Below are positions 43,907 to 51,672 of a stretch of DNA of 64,000 nucleotides, in pieces. Positions within the stretch are counted from its first letter, which is position 1. The number at the start of each line of letters is the position of its first letter. The stretch lies in the NCBI GenBank assembly GCA_934272785.1, contig CAKQSE010000001.1, positions 62,001-126,000 on the forward strand, read 5' to 3'. Below the pieces are notes generated by a model that did no database searches, was not told the origin of the DNA, and saw only the letters and a program-made list of their open reading frames with translations. A program made the translations under genes and the position numbers. Origin of the DNA: an uncultured Alphaproteobacteria bacterium. GTDB taxonomy: Bacteria > Pseudomonadota > Alphaproteobacteria > Rs-D84.

Positions 43907-46447
43907 ATGAAAAGACTGATTGTTGTATTGAGTGGATTGCTGGTTTTGCCCGCATTTGCAGAGGTTGCGCCCGCTTACTACTATGACGACACCATTGAAT
44001 ATCTGGATACGGACATTGACGCCGATGCGGATGACGTGGTTGCCGATGATGCGGAAAATGTGGCCCGGGATGATACTGCGACCAAGGCGTCTGCGCCCAC
44101 GGTTACGTCACGTGGTGTAACAAATACGTCGTCACGTGCGGCATCGGTTTCGCCGCGTGCAACCGGCACATCGCGTGCAACAACGGCGCGCAATAATGCG
44201 ACCGCGTCACGCACGGTTACGGCGCGCACCGCCACAACAACCGCGTCACGTGCGGGAACCACACGTGCGGGTGTGTCGCGTGCGGCGGCAACGTCATCGG
44301 CGAATAAAACTGTTTCGGCACGTCGTGCAACATCAAATACAACCGCGGCGCGTGCATCAATTGTGCAATCTGATACGGTCAACACGCCACTGTACACCGG
44401 TCGTGTTGGCGTGCGCAGTCAATCTGTGACAACACGTGTCCCGACGGTCCGTATGGCGGCAACGTCAACGACGTCATCGGATACATCAACGTCAACAACA
44501 TCGACAACCGATATGGACGAATTGGCCCAGGTTACCGATTTCTGCAAGGCCCAGTATCAGTCATGTATGGATAATTTCTGTAACGTTCTGGACGATAACC
44601 AGGGCCGTTGCAGCTGCAGCAAGAATTTAAAGAATTACGAAAAAACCGAAACTGCATTAAAGCAGGCAACCGAAGATTTACAGGACGTCGCGCAAAAGAT
44701 TCAGTATATCGGCCTGTCCTCGGACGAGGTGGAAACCCTGTTCACCCAGACGGAGGCCGAATTACAAATGCAGAGTTCCAGCGACAATTCCCAGTTAAAG
44801 AGTGATTTGGACAAAATCAAGAGCCTGATTGTCGACGTGAAATCTGGAACGGCAACATCCACCGACAGTGGGTTGAGCTTTGATTTGTCGGGCCTGTTGG
44901 ACTTTACCGTCAGCAGCACTGGTTTTGATTTAAGTTCGTTCTTGGGCACAAATAACAATACGTCCAGCATCAGCAACCAGCGTGGCGAACAACTGTATAA
45001 AACCGCCACCGCGCGTTGCAAGGCGTCTGTTCTGAACACATGCAGTGCCCAGGGTGTTGATATTTCTGTTATCACCAACGCATACGATTTGGAAATTGAT
45101 AAACAGTGTATCGCGTATGAACGTGCACTGACCGATTCCAATGACCAGATGGCGTCGACCGTTCGCAATGCGAAATCTGTATTGCAAAAGGCGCGTCTGT
45201 TGGTGGCCCAGCAAAAGAATACATATGACCTGCGCGGGTGCATAAACGCACTGGATTCATGTATGCAAGATGACTTTGTCTGTGGTTCCGATTATGAAAA
45301 CTGTTTGGATCCAACCGGCAAATACATCGTTGACGGCAAAATCGTCGTGGGCAGCACACCTGGCCAGTCTGTATCGTCAACTTCGGGTGGTGTCGGCGCA
45401 CCGAAATATTCCACCGATGAATTGTATGCAACATGGAACTATGACACGGATGCCACGAAGAATGCGTGGGACTCTACCGGCACACTGGCGGATTATATCA
45501 AAGAAACTGTTACCACGACATCGGCCCAGTCAAATTCTGACAATATGTCCAAATTCTTGCAATACAAGATTGGTTATCACAACGACAGTGATGGCAAGAA
45601 TTACGGTATGTGCATGTCTGTCTTGAACAAGTGTCAGGATGTTACATACACCGGCACGGGCCAGAGTGCGAAATATAATCCGGAAAACAATGTGATAAAG
45701 GAATACCTGCAACGCACATTGACCCAGATAAAGGCAAAACAAGACGAATTGTTGGCGGACTATGCTGAAACATGTATATCTGATGTTTCATCGTGCCTGG
45801 GCCAAAATGGTTACAGCACATCGTCCACAACGTCCAGCAGTGACACCGCGAAAACTATCGCGACCAATGCATGCCGTGCGACAATCGTTACATGTATGTC
45901 GGTCACCGGTGATGTGACTGGTACGCCAGACCCAGCTGCGATTACAAACTGGGTAACCCAGGTTGTTGAAAAGAAATCAACAGGCGCGTCCGGCAGCACG
46001 GGGGGGAGCAGCAGTGGTGATTCCGGTACCTCTGGCGGCGGTACAAACACACCGGGGCAAATTGCGTTGCCATCACAATACGACAATTGCTCGGATTGCC
46101 ATGCGCACAACTATACATGGGATGGGCGTGCGTGCCAAAAGAAAGTTGACTTCAGTACCAAAACAGATTTGGGAGTGTGTGATCTTGCCGGTGGTGACTG
46201 GATTGTGTCAGGGACCTGTGTAATTAGTGACACTGATGACGCTAGTTGTAATACTGCATCCAAGAAATTAGGAGCTGTGCCAGTATCAGTTGCGGGCGGT
46301 GAATTTAAAGATGGTACCTGCACTTTATCGGTCGAGGCAGTGCCAGCAAAACGTAGCGCGGCGAAAACACTGTGCGAAGGCACCATAGGGGGAACTTTTA
46401 CAGAGGAAACTGGTGGTTACTGCACCGAAACGACATGTCCGTCGTAA
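43907..46447 (+). CDS. Large exported Cys-rich protein with low-complexity N-terminus
   Basis: 846 residues, no family recognised. A signal peptide (MKRLIVVLSGLLVLPAFA) is followed by an acidic tract (about 25-55), a Ser/Thr/Ala/Arg-rich low-complexity tract (about 56-205) and a Cys-rich body. CX6C pairs recur (CKAQYQSC, CINALDSC, CMSVLNKC, CISDVSSC, CRATIVTC), suggesting disulfides formed after export. A helical stretch (about 235-300) and a Gly/Ser linker (GSTGGSSSGDSGTSGGG) lead to a Cys-containing end. AGGAAGGA precedes the ATG. It is followed by a terminator. A surface or periplasmic role is inferred. Confidence 0.8.
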   Translation: MKRLIVVLSGLLVLPAFAEVAPAYYYDDTIEYLDTDIDADADDVVADDAENVARDDTATKASAPTVTSRGVTNTSSRAASVSPRATGTSRATTARNNATASRTVTARTATTTASRAGTTRAGVSRAAATSSANKTVSARRATSNTTAARASIVQSDTVNTPLYTGRVGVRSQSVTTRVPTVRMAATSTTSSDTSTSTTSTTDMDELAQVTDFCKAQYQSCMDNFCNVLDDNQGRCSCSKNLKNYEKTETALKQATEDLQDVAQKIQYIGLSSDEVETLFTQTEAELQMQSSSDNSQLKSDLDKIKSLIVDVKSGTATSTDSGLSFDLSGLLDFTVSSTGFDLSSFLGTNNNTSSISNQRGEQLYKTATARCKASVLNTCSAQGVDISVITNAYDLEIDKQCIAYERALTDSNDQMASTVRNAKSVLQKARLLVAQQKNTYDLRGCINALDSCMQDDFVCGSDYENCLDPTGKYIVDGKIVVGSTPGQSVSSTSGGVGAPKYSTDELYATWNYDTDATKNAWDSTGTLADYIKETVTTTSAQSNSDNMSKFLQYKIGYHNDSDGKNYGMCMSVLNKCQDVTYTGTGQSAKYNPENNVIKEYLQRTLTQIKAKQDELLADYAETCISDVSSCLGQNGYSTSSTTSSSDTAKTIATNACRATIVTCMSVTGDVTGTPDPAAITNWVTQVVEKKSTGASGSTGGSSSGDSGTSGGGTNTPGQIALPSQYDNCSDCHAHNYTWDGRACQKKVDFSTKTDLGVCDLAGGDWIVSGTCVISDTDDASCNTASKKLGAVPVSVAGGEFKDGTCTLSVEAVPAKRSAAKTLCEGTIGGTFTEETGGYCTETTCPS

Positions 46448-46450
46448 CCC

Positions 46451-46477
46451 AACCGCCCCACCGGGCGGTTTTTTTAG
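46451..46477 (+). terminator. Intrinsic terminator after the Cys-rich protein gene
   Basis: AACCGCCC/GGGCGGTT hairpin followed by seven T, abutting repeat island D. Confidence 0.9.
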
Positions 46478-46790
46478 AGCATAGATAGTGCGCCCCGGCG
46501 CACTTGCTTTTTTTTAAGTTCCCCTCTGGCCAGAGGGGTGGCGCAACGCGCCGTGGCACTATCAGTCCCTGCGGGGCAATAGATGTCGACCTTCGTCGGT
46601 ATGACGGTGTTGTGTGATTGGGTGCCACAATTTACAAAAATTGTCCAGGTTTATGTTATTTACTATTTTTTAGCCGTCACCCCGATCCGGGCCCCGCGAA
46701 ATTGATAAATTTCGTGGGTGGTTACCAGGCCGGGGTCCATTGCTCCCGCAGGGACCGATTTAAACTTGCACGTGTAACACGAACATACTA
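46472..46790. repeat. Composite repeat island D, left part
   Basis: Opens with TTAGAGCATAGATAGTGCGC, then CCCCTCTGGCCAGAGGGG, TCCCTGCGGGGCAATAGA, a GACC...GGTC-type palindrome of the ATACCGGC family, and GAAATTGATAAATTTCG with its CCCGGGCC-like flank. It ends just before the GIY-YIG gene. Confidence 0.8.
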
Positions 46791-46801
46791 GGATGTATCA
46801 T

Positions 46802-47116
46802 ATGAAATCAGGGGGATATGTATACATCTTGGCAAGTGGCCCATTGGGCACATTGTATGTTGGGTCTACATCCAATCTGGTCATACGTATCGCCCAACAT
46901 AAGCACAAAGAGATTCCTGGATTTACATCAAAATATGACGTAGATAAATTGGTGTATTATGAGTGGCACGACAGTTTGAAAGAAATGGTCTTGCGGGAAC
47001 GGCAATTAAAGGAATGGCACAGGAATTGGAAAATAAGGCTAATTGTGCAAAGAAATCCTAATTGGGTGGACTTGTATCCGATTGTGTTGCAATCCTGTGG
47101 ATACACCACGGAATAA
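46802..47116 (+). CDS. GIY-YIG endonuclease-like protein embedded in a repeat island
   Basis: 104 residues from ATG at 46802; AGGA lies about 9 nt upstream. It is a single-domain GIY-YIG protein of the COG2827/UPF0213 type: YVYILASGPLGTLYVGSTSN with both Tyr motifs, an Arg (VIRIAQHK), and a conserved Glu region (MVLRERQLKEWHRNWK). Family members are nuclease-like; cellular roles are mostly unknown. Repeat modules flank it on both sides within tens of bases, so it may travel with or act on the repeats. This link is an inference. Confidence 0.88.
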   Translation: MKSGGYVYILASGPLGTLYVGSTSNLVIRIAQHKHKEIPGFTSKYDVDKLVYYEWHDSLKEMVLRERQLKEWHRNWKIRLIVQRNPNWVDLYPIVLQSCGYTTE

Positions 47117-47626
47117 AAATGTCCCTGCGGGGCAATAGATACCGACCTTCGTCGGTATGACGACTTAAAAATAATACCACACATAAATTTGAACAATGTT
47201 CGTAAAATATGGTCCCCAACCACACACTTCCGTCATACCGGCGCAGGCCGGTATCCATTGCGTTCCCTTGGCATGTCGCAATTTGGTAATTAGTCCCCAA
47301 TAATAAAATCTGCGATTGCATGGGCATGGCTCGCGTTCGCTCGCACTATATAGTCCCTGTTCCTGCCTGCGCAGGAATGACAATGGCGGTGGTATGGTTT
47401 TTATTTTACGAACAATGTTCATAGCATGGGGCTACTACCTACATAATACCGTCACCCCGGCGTAGGCCGGGGTCCATTGCCCCGCAGGGACAAAAAATAA
47501 AAGACCATATCCCCGGCACTATGTGCCACCCCCCTCGCCAGAGGGGAACTTAGTCCGCGACGGGGAAAAGCAAGCGCGCCGATGGCGCGCTTCATTGCTC
47601 TCTGCTCTCTGCGCATTGCACCCTAA
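47117..47626. repeat. Composite repeat island D, right part
   Basis: Continues directly after the GIY-YIG stop with TCCCTGCGGGGCAATAGATA, paired ATACCGAC/GTCGGTAT and ATACCGGC/GCCGGTAT palindromes (47138 and 47231), TCGCGTTCGCTCGCACTATA, ATTCCTGCCTGCGCAGGAAT-type modules, CCCCGGCGTAGGCCGGGG and CCCTCGCCAGAGGGG. It closes with CATTGCTCTCTGCTCTCT near 47593. Confidence 0.82.
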
Positions 47627-47650
47627 CAAAAAACCGCCCTGGGGGCGGTG
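47627..47650 (-). terminator. Intrinsic terminator of ihfA
   Basis: CCGCC/GGCGG hairpin with GGGGG/CCCC, followed on the minus strand by a T-run. Confidence 0.85.
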
Positions 47651-47654
47651 GAAA

Positions 47655-47945
47655 TTACTGGTGTTTTGCAACGCGTTGTCTGAATTCGTTGCTGGGGCGG
47701 AATGACGCAACGCGTCGTGCCGATATTACCGCCGATTCCCCCGTCTTGGGGTTGCGACCCATACGCTGGGCCTTGGTCAGAATTTTAAAACTGCCGAAGC
47801 CGGCGAATTTAACCTCTTCGCCGTTGACCAATGCGTCGCGAATTTCGTCAAATACGATGTCGACCAATTTATACGCGTCCGCTGTGGTCAGACCAAATTT
47901 TTCCCGCAAACGTGCGGCGAAATCACTTCTTGTTACCGTTGACAT
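47655..47945 (-). CDS. ihfA: Integration host factor, alpha subunit-like
   Basis: 96 residues. The DNA-bending family pattern is clear: DFAARLREKFGLTTADAYKLV, VKFAGFGSFKI and the beta-arm GRNPKTGESAVISARRV with FRPSNEFRQRV. Similarity to the alpha chain (ihfA) is stronger than to HU, based on this arm and the C-terminal helix. It is expressed alone, not beside pheT as in many bacteria. AAAGG lies ahead of the ATG. Confidence 0.88.
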   Translation of the reverse strand: MSTVTRSDFAARLREKFGLTTADAYKLVDIVFDEIRDALVNGEEVKFAGFGSFKILTKAQRMGRNPKTGESAVISARRVASFRPSNEFRQRVAKHQ

Positions 47946-48036
47946 TTTTTACCTTTCCTGTTTTTATCGGGCCTATTATACCCGCGACTATTACAACTTG
48001 CAATATGAAAATCCAAGGAATAAAATAAAACCATGC

Positions 48037-48112
48037 GTTCCCATAGTTCAACGGGATAGAACGAATTCCTCCTAAGAATTAAATCCGGGTTCGAGTCCTG
48101 GTGGGAACGCCA
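48037..48112 (+). tRNA. tRNA-Arg (anticodon CCT)
   Basis: Acceptor stem GTTCCCA/TGGGAAC, anticodon stem AATTC/GAATT with loop CTCCTAA (anticodon CCT, reading AGG), T-loop GTTCGAGTC, and an encoded 3' CCA. It is followed by a copy of its own 3' end. Confidence 0.93.
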
Positions 48113-48117
48113 ATTTA
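48096..48117 (+). repeat. Direct repeat, copy 1 (tRNA-Arg 3' end)
   Basis: This 22-nt sequence begins TCCTGGTGGGAACG and ends CCAATTTA, covering the T-stem and acceptor end of tRNA-Arg plus five bases. An exact copy lies 122 nt downstream, the pattern left by site-specific integration at a tRNA gene. Confidence 0.85.
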
Positions 48118-48217
48118 TTGTGCGGTCACGCCAGGACGAAGAACCAGACAAGCAACGAAGTTGCGCGGGTTCGTAACGAAGTGAAAGGGGCCCGCCGCGC
48201 AGTGGTGGGAATTACAA
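48118..48217. other. Spacer between the two tRNA-end repeats
   Basis: About 100 nt between the repeat copies. It holds AACGAAGT twice (about 14 nt apart) and a GC-rich stretch, with no gene or promoter apparent. It may be the remainder of an excised or decayed element. Confidence 0.5.
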
Positions 48218-48239
48218 TCCTGGTGGGAACGCCAATTTA
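48218..48239 (+). repeat. Direct repeat, copy 2 (att-like)
   Basis: Exact 22-nt copy of the tRNA-Arg 3' end without the rest of the tRNA, placed just before a secreted tail-fibre-like gene. Confidence 0.85.
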
Positions 48240-48316
48240 CGTAGTCCAAACACAATCACTTGCAACATTTCGTAAAATAATGTATCATTGTCGCGACGGG
48301 GGTCGTGGAGGAGGTA

Positions 48317-48682
48317 ATGTTTTTTTTACGTGTTATACTCGGGGTAATGACATCCGTCGTGTCTTTATCACCTGTGCTGGCCAGTATCCCCAGCACGGCG
48401 TATGTGCAATCAAATATCAATGCAAAAATAACGGAACACACCGCAAATACGGCAAATCCGCATGGTGTAACCGCGGCCCAGGTCGGCCTGGGCAACGTCA
48501 AGAACGTTGATACAACAAATGCCGCAAACCTGGCGACGGGAACGGTTGATGTTGCACGCCTGCCGGTGGGAACGGCGGCGAATACGGTCGCGGCGGGTGA
48601 CGATACGCGATTTGATACGATTGCAACGCAATCGCCGGGGGCGACGCCACCGGTTGGACGCGCATTTATGTGGTTTAATTGA
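48317..48682 (+). CDS. Secreted phage tail-fibre-like protein
   Basis: 121 residues from ATG at 48317, set by GGAGGAGG upstream. A signal peptide (about 1-20, ending PVLA-SIPS) precedes TAYVQSNINAKITEHTANT, then NPHGVTAAQVGLGNVKNVDT, a stretch of the kind common in phage tail-fibre shafts, and ATGTVDVARLPVGTAANTVA. In phages this forms trimeric beta-helical fibres. A signal peptide is not usual for phage fibres, which argues for a host use. A terminator follows. Function unknown. Confidence 0.75.
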   Translation: MFFLRVILGVMTSVVSLSPVLASIPSTAYVQSNINAKITEHTANTANPHGVTAAQVGLGNVKNVDTTNAANLATGTVDVARLPVGTAANTVAAGDDTRFDTIATQSPGATPPVGRAFMWFN

Positions 48683-48693
48683 AAAAAAGTGTT

Positions 48694-48727
48694 AAACTGT
48701 TCGACATATGCGTTGAACAGTTTTTTA
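48694..48727 (+). terminator. Intrinsic terminator after the tail-fibre-like gene
   Basis: AACTGTTC/GAACAGTT stem with an AT-rich loop, followed by TTTTTT. Confidence 0.85.
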
Positions 48728-48742
48728 TCGATGGGGGTATAA

Positions 48743-49072
48743 ATGAAAAACAAGGCTGTTAAAATCGGAATTATTGCGTCGCTGGTGCCGCATTTGTTTT
48801 GCTGTGTGTTGCCAATCGTGCTGTCGGTTGTGTCGCTGGTCGCACCAGAATTCGCACACGCGTCAATATTGCCAGAATGGATTGAACCGTGGCTGTTTGT
48901 ATTTTCGGCGTTGATGTTGGGTCTGTCGTGGGTGCTGGTGGTGCGCGATTGTCACTGCGATTGTGATCACTGTCACGATGGCGCGGGCCATCACAGCCAG
49001 AAAATAATTCTGGGGGTAATCACACTGGTATTTATAATCAGCGTCGCCCTGCACATCTTGTCACACAGATAA
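48743..49072 (+). CDS. Small membrane protein with His/Cys-rich loop (possible metal transporter)
   Basis: 109 residues with about three membrane segments. An early HLFCCVLP motif in the first helix resembles the Cys pairs of MerC/MerT-type metal uptake proteins, and a loop between the second and third helices carries DCHCDCDHCHDGAGHH, a clear candidate metal-binding site. The family was not confirmed. No merR, merP or merA gene is nearby, so a mercury role is not supported; zinc, copper or nickel are equally possible. Confidence 0.65.
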   Translation: MKNKAVKIGIIASLVPHLFCCVLPIVLSVVSLVAPEFAHASILPEWIEPWLFVFSALMLGLSWVLVVRDCHCDCDHCHDGAGHHSQKIILGVITLVFIISVALHILSHR

Positions 49073-49079
49073 CCATAGC

Positions 49080-49655
49080 CAGAGAGCAATGAAAAGTGAG
49101 TAAGTGATATAGTGATAAAGTGATAGAGTGATATAGTTTTAGAATAGAGAACTTAAAAACTTGTCATTCCTGCCTGCGCAGGAATGACAAGGGCGGTGTA
49201 TTTGTGTTTATTTTATGACCATAGTTTATGTCTTGGTTGCGGGCTAAGTTCCCCTCTGGCCAGAGGGGTGGCACGCGATAGCGTGCGGGGTGTCGTTCTA
49301 TGGATTGCTTCGCTACGCTAGCAATGACAATTTTTGTCTCTATCGTTGCAGTGTGGAAATCCCCTTTGCTGGCGAGGGGGGGCGCGCAGTGGACGGGGGA
49401 GTGGCGGTCCCTGCGGGGGCAATAGATACCGGCCTACGCCGGTATGACGACTAAAAAATAATACATCATCTAAATGTGAACAATGTCCATAACATGTGGC
49501 ACCATCTACATAATACCGTCACCCCGGCGTAGGCCGGGACCCATTGCCCCGCAGGGACAAAAACAAGTGCGCCATCGGCGCACCCAACTATATCACTATA
49601 TCACTTTATCACTTACTCACTTTTCATTGCACTCTGCGCTTTGCTCTCTGAAAAA
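49080..49655. repeat. Composite repeat island E
   Basis: Bounded by inverted arms: AGAGAGCAATGAAAAGTGAG with GTGATATAGTGATAAAG units (49080-49160) and ACTATATCACTTTATCACTT ... CATTGCACTCTGCGCTTTGC (49588-49650). The left arm repeats most of the arm of island A, including TTTTAGAATAG and ACTTGTCATTCCTGCCTGCG. Inside are CCCCTCTGGCCAGAGGGG, TGGATTGCTTCGCTACGCTA, an ATACCGGC/GCCGGTAT palindrome near 49427 and CCCCGGCGTAGGCCGGG near 49518. No gene found. Confidence 0.85.
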
Positions 49656-49677
49656 AACGTCCCGGGTGGGACGTTTT
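49651..49677 (-). terminator. Intrinsic terminator of the M13 peptidase gene
   Basis: AACGTCCC/GGGACGTT hairpin with a T-run on the minus strand, right after the stop codon. Confidence 0.88.
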
Positions 49678-51672
49678 TTACCACAACTTTATCCGTTGGT
49701 CGGGGGCGATATACAGTGCGTCGCCCGGTTTAATTCCAAACGCGTCATACCATGCGGCAATGTGGGGCAATATGCCATTTACGCGATTGCGCGCCAGCGA
49801 GTGCTCATCAACCTTGGTCAGGCGCAGGTCTTCGTCTGGGCGGCTGTTTTGCGCCCAGCTGCCGGCGTATGCGATAAAGAAACGCTGGTCTGCGGTGAAA
49901 CCATTTGCGTCACCTGTCGCGCGGCCAAAATTCTTGTATGCGGTAAATGACACGGTTATCCCGCCATAGTCGGCCAGGTTTTCACCCAACGTAAATGTGC
50001 CGTTCGCGTGCACACCGGGCGCGATTACGATTTTATCAAAGTGCGCACGCAGCACGCCGGCGCGCTGGTCAAATCCGCTGGCATCATTTGTGGTCCACCA
50101 ATCGGTCATATTGCCGTCGGCGTCAAAGTGGCGACCAGAATCGTCAAAACCGTGTGTCATTTCGTGGCCGATAATACTGCCGATTGCGCCATAGTTAAAC
50201 GCATCGTCGGCGGACATATCAAAGAACGGATATTGCAGGATACCCGCCGGGAAACAGACCTCGTTCGTTGATGGGTCATAATATGCGTTGATTTCGTGCG
50301 CGTTCATATACCACAGGGTCGGATCTTTTTCTGCGCCGATTTTGTTCAGCCAGAATTCATCTTCGAATGCAGACACGTTCAGCATGTTTTCCCACAGTGA
50401 CGCATTTTTATCAATATTCAGTTTTGAATAATCGCGCCATTTATCCGGGTATCCGATTTTTGCGTGGAACGTGCCCAGTTTATGTAACGCCTGGCGTTTT
50501 GTTTCGTCTGACATCCATTCCAGGTTTTCAATCCGCATGCCTAATGCGCGTTGCAAATTTTTCACCAATTCCTGCATACGTTTTTTTGCGTCCGCCGGGA
50601 AATACTTTTTGACATACAGGTGTCCAATCTCTTCGCCCAGGGTGTCGTCCAACAACGCAACCGCGCGTTTCCAGCGGGGCTTTTGCTCTTTTTGTCCCGC
50701 CATTGTGCGGTTATAAAAATCAAACGATATTTCGTATGTCGCGTCGTCCAGTAATGTGTCCGCCGCACTGACAATGCGATATTTCAGATATGTTTTTATC
50801 AAATCTAAATCAGTGTCGTGCATGATTGCAATTGATTCTGCGATTGCCTCGGGCTGGGCAATGTTGATCTGTCGTGCGCGCGTTGCGCCACGTGCAGCCA
50901 GGTATGCGTCCCAATCGAAATCTGGGAATTGCGATTTGATTTCGTCCAATGTCATTTTGTGATAGTTCGCATGTGGGTCGCGTAATTTTTCCTTTGGATA
51001 AAAAGACCGCGCCATACGCAATTCCAAATCGTATAATTTTTTTGCATCAACCGAAATACCAAAGTTCGCCATCTGTTTCGTAATAAATTCCAAATATTTT
51101 TTACGAATCTGGATTGTTTTTTCGTCTGTATCAAAATAGTAATCACGCGCCAGCCCCAGTCCGCTTTGCCCAATGTTATACAGGTAATGCGTGCTGTCTG
51201 TTTCGTCCAATGCCACCCCATCGCCCCAGAACGCAGATGTAATTTTATGCATGCAGCCCAAGAATTCTGGCAATTGGTCTGCGGACGTAATCGCGTCGAT
51301 TTCGGCAATCTGGGCGGCAACAGGGCGCACGCCATCGGCGTTTAATTTTTCGGCGTCCATCGCGATTTTATACAGTGTCCCAATTTTCCCCGTGTCTGTT
51401 TCGGCAATTTCGCGCACCCGCCCCAGGTTTGTGTTATGCAGCACATCAAATACGCCATATCGGGTATAGTCATCAGGAATCGGATTTGCCGCACGCCAAC
51501 CATTGTTTGCAAATGCGTAAAAATCGTCACCTGGACGAACAGTTGTATCCATATTTTCAGGCTTTATCCCGGCGTTCATAATTACATCCTTTGGTTTTGT
51601 TAAATGGTGCGCGACAATAACCGCGGCGACAACCGCAATTATTCCGATTATGTTCAGTAATTTGTTCTTCAT
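49678..51672 (-). CDS. M13-family (neprilysin/PepO-like) metallopeptidase
   Basis: 664 residues from ATG at 51672. An N-terminal hydrophobic segment (about 3-22) anchors or exports it. The zinc motif is IIGHEMTHGFDDSGRHFD, with a downstream ENLADYGG that supplies the third zinc ligand Glu. The N-terminal domain has MDTTVRPGDDFYAFANNGW, typical of M13 enzymes. These cleave peptides in the periplasm or outside. The start overlaps the hemW stop (ATGA), so both genes share an mRNA despite different roles. Confidence 0.93.
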   Translation of the reverse strand: MKNKLLNIIGIIAVVAAVIVAHHLTKPKDVIMNAGIKPENMDTTVRPGDDFYAFANNGWRAANPIPDDYTRYGVFDVLHNTNLGRVREIAETDTGKIGTLYKIAMDAEKLNADGVRPVAAQIAEIDAITSADQLPEFLGCMHKITSAFWGDGVALDETDSTHYLYNIGQSGLGLARDYYFDTDEKTIQIRKKYLEFITKQMANFGISVDAKKLYDLELRMARSFYPKEKLRDPHANYHKMTLDEIKSQFPDFDWDAYLAARGATRARQINIAQPEAIAESIAIMHDTDLDLIKTYLKYRIVSAADTLLDDATYEISFDFYNRTMAGQKEQKPRWKRAVALLDDTLGEEIGHLYVKKYFPADAKKRMQELVKNLQRALGMRIENLEWMSDETKRQALHKLGTFHAKIGYPDKWRDYSKLNIDKNASLWENMLNVSAFEDEFWLNKIGAEKDPTLWYMNAHEINAYYDPSTNEVCFPAGILQYPFFDMSADDAFNYGAIGSIIGHEMTHGFDDSGRHFDADGNMTDWWTTNDASGFDQRAGVLRAHFDKIVIAPGVHANGTFTLGENLADYGGITVSFTAYKNFGRATGDANGFTADQRFFIAYAGSWAQNSRPDEDLRLTKVDEHSLARNRVNGILPHIAAWYDAFGIKPGDALYIAPDQRIKLW

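Noticed and set aside
48118..48510. Frame of 130 codons after tRNA-Arg
   Set aside because: It spans the tRNA-end repeat and overlaps the better supported secreted protein in another frame; no ribosome binding site.
48037..49072. Intact genomic island or prophage at tRNA-Arg
   Set aside because: The direct repeats are only about 120 nt apart and no integrase or phage structural genes are present; at most a relic.
48743..49072. Mercury resistance locus
   Set aside because: Only one small membrane protein with Cys/His residues; no merR, merP or merA nearby.
5313..49655. Repeat islands as CRISPR arrays
   Set aside because: Modules are palindromic and of different kinds, spacing is irregular, there are no unique spacers of constant length, and no cas genes are present.
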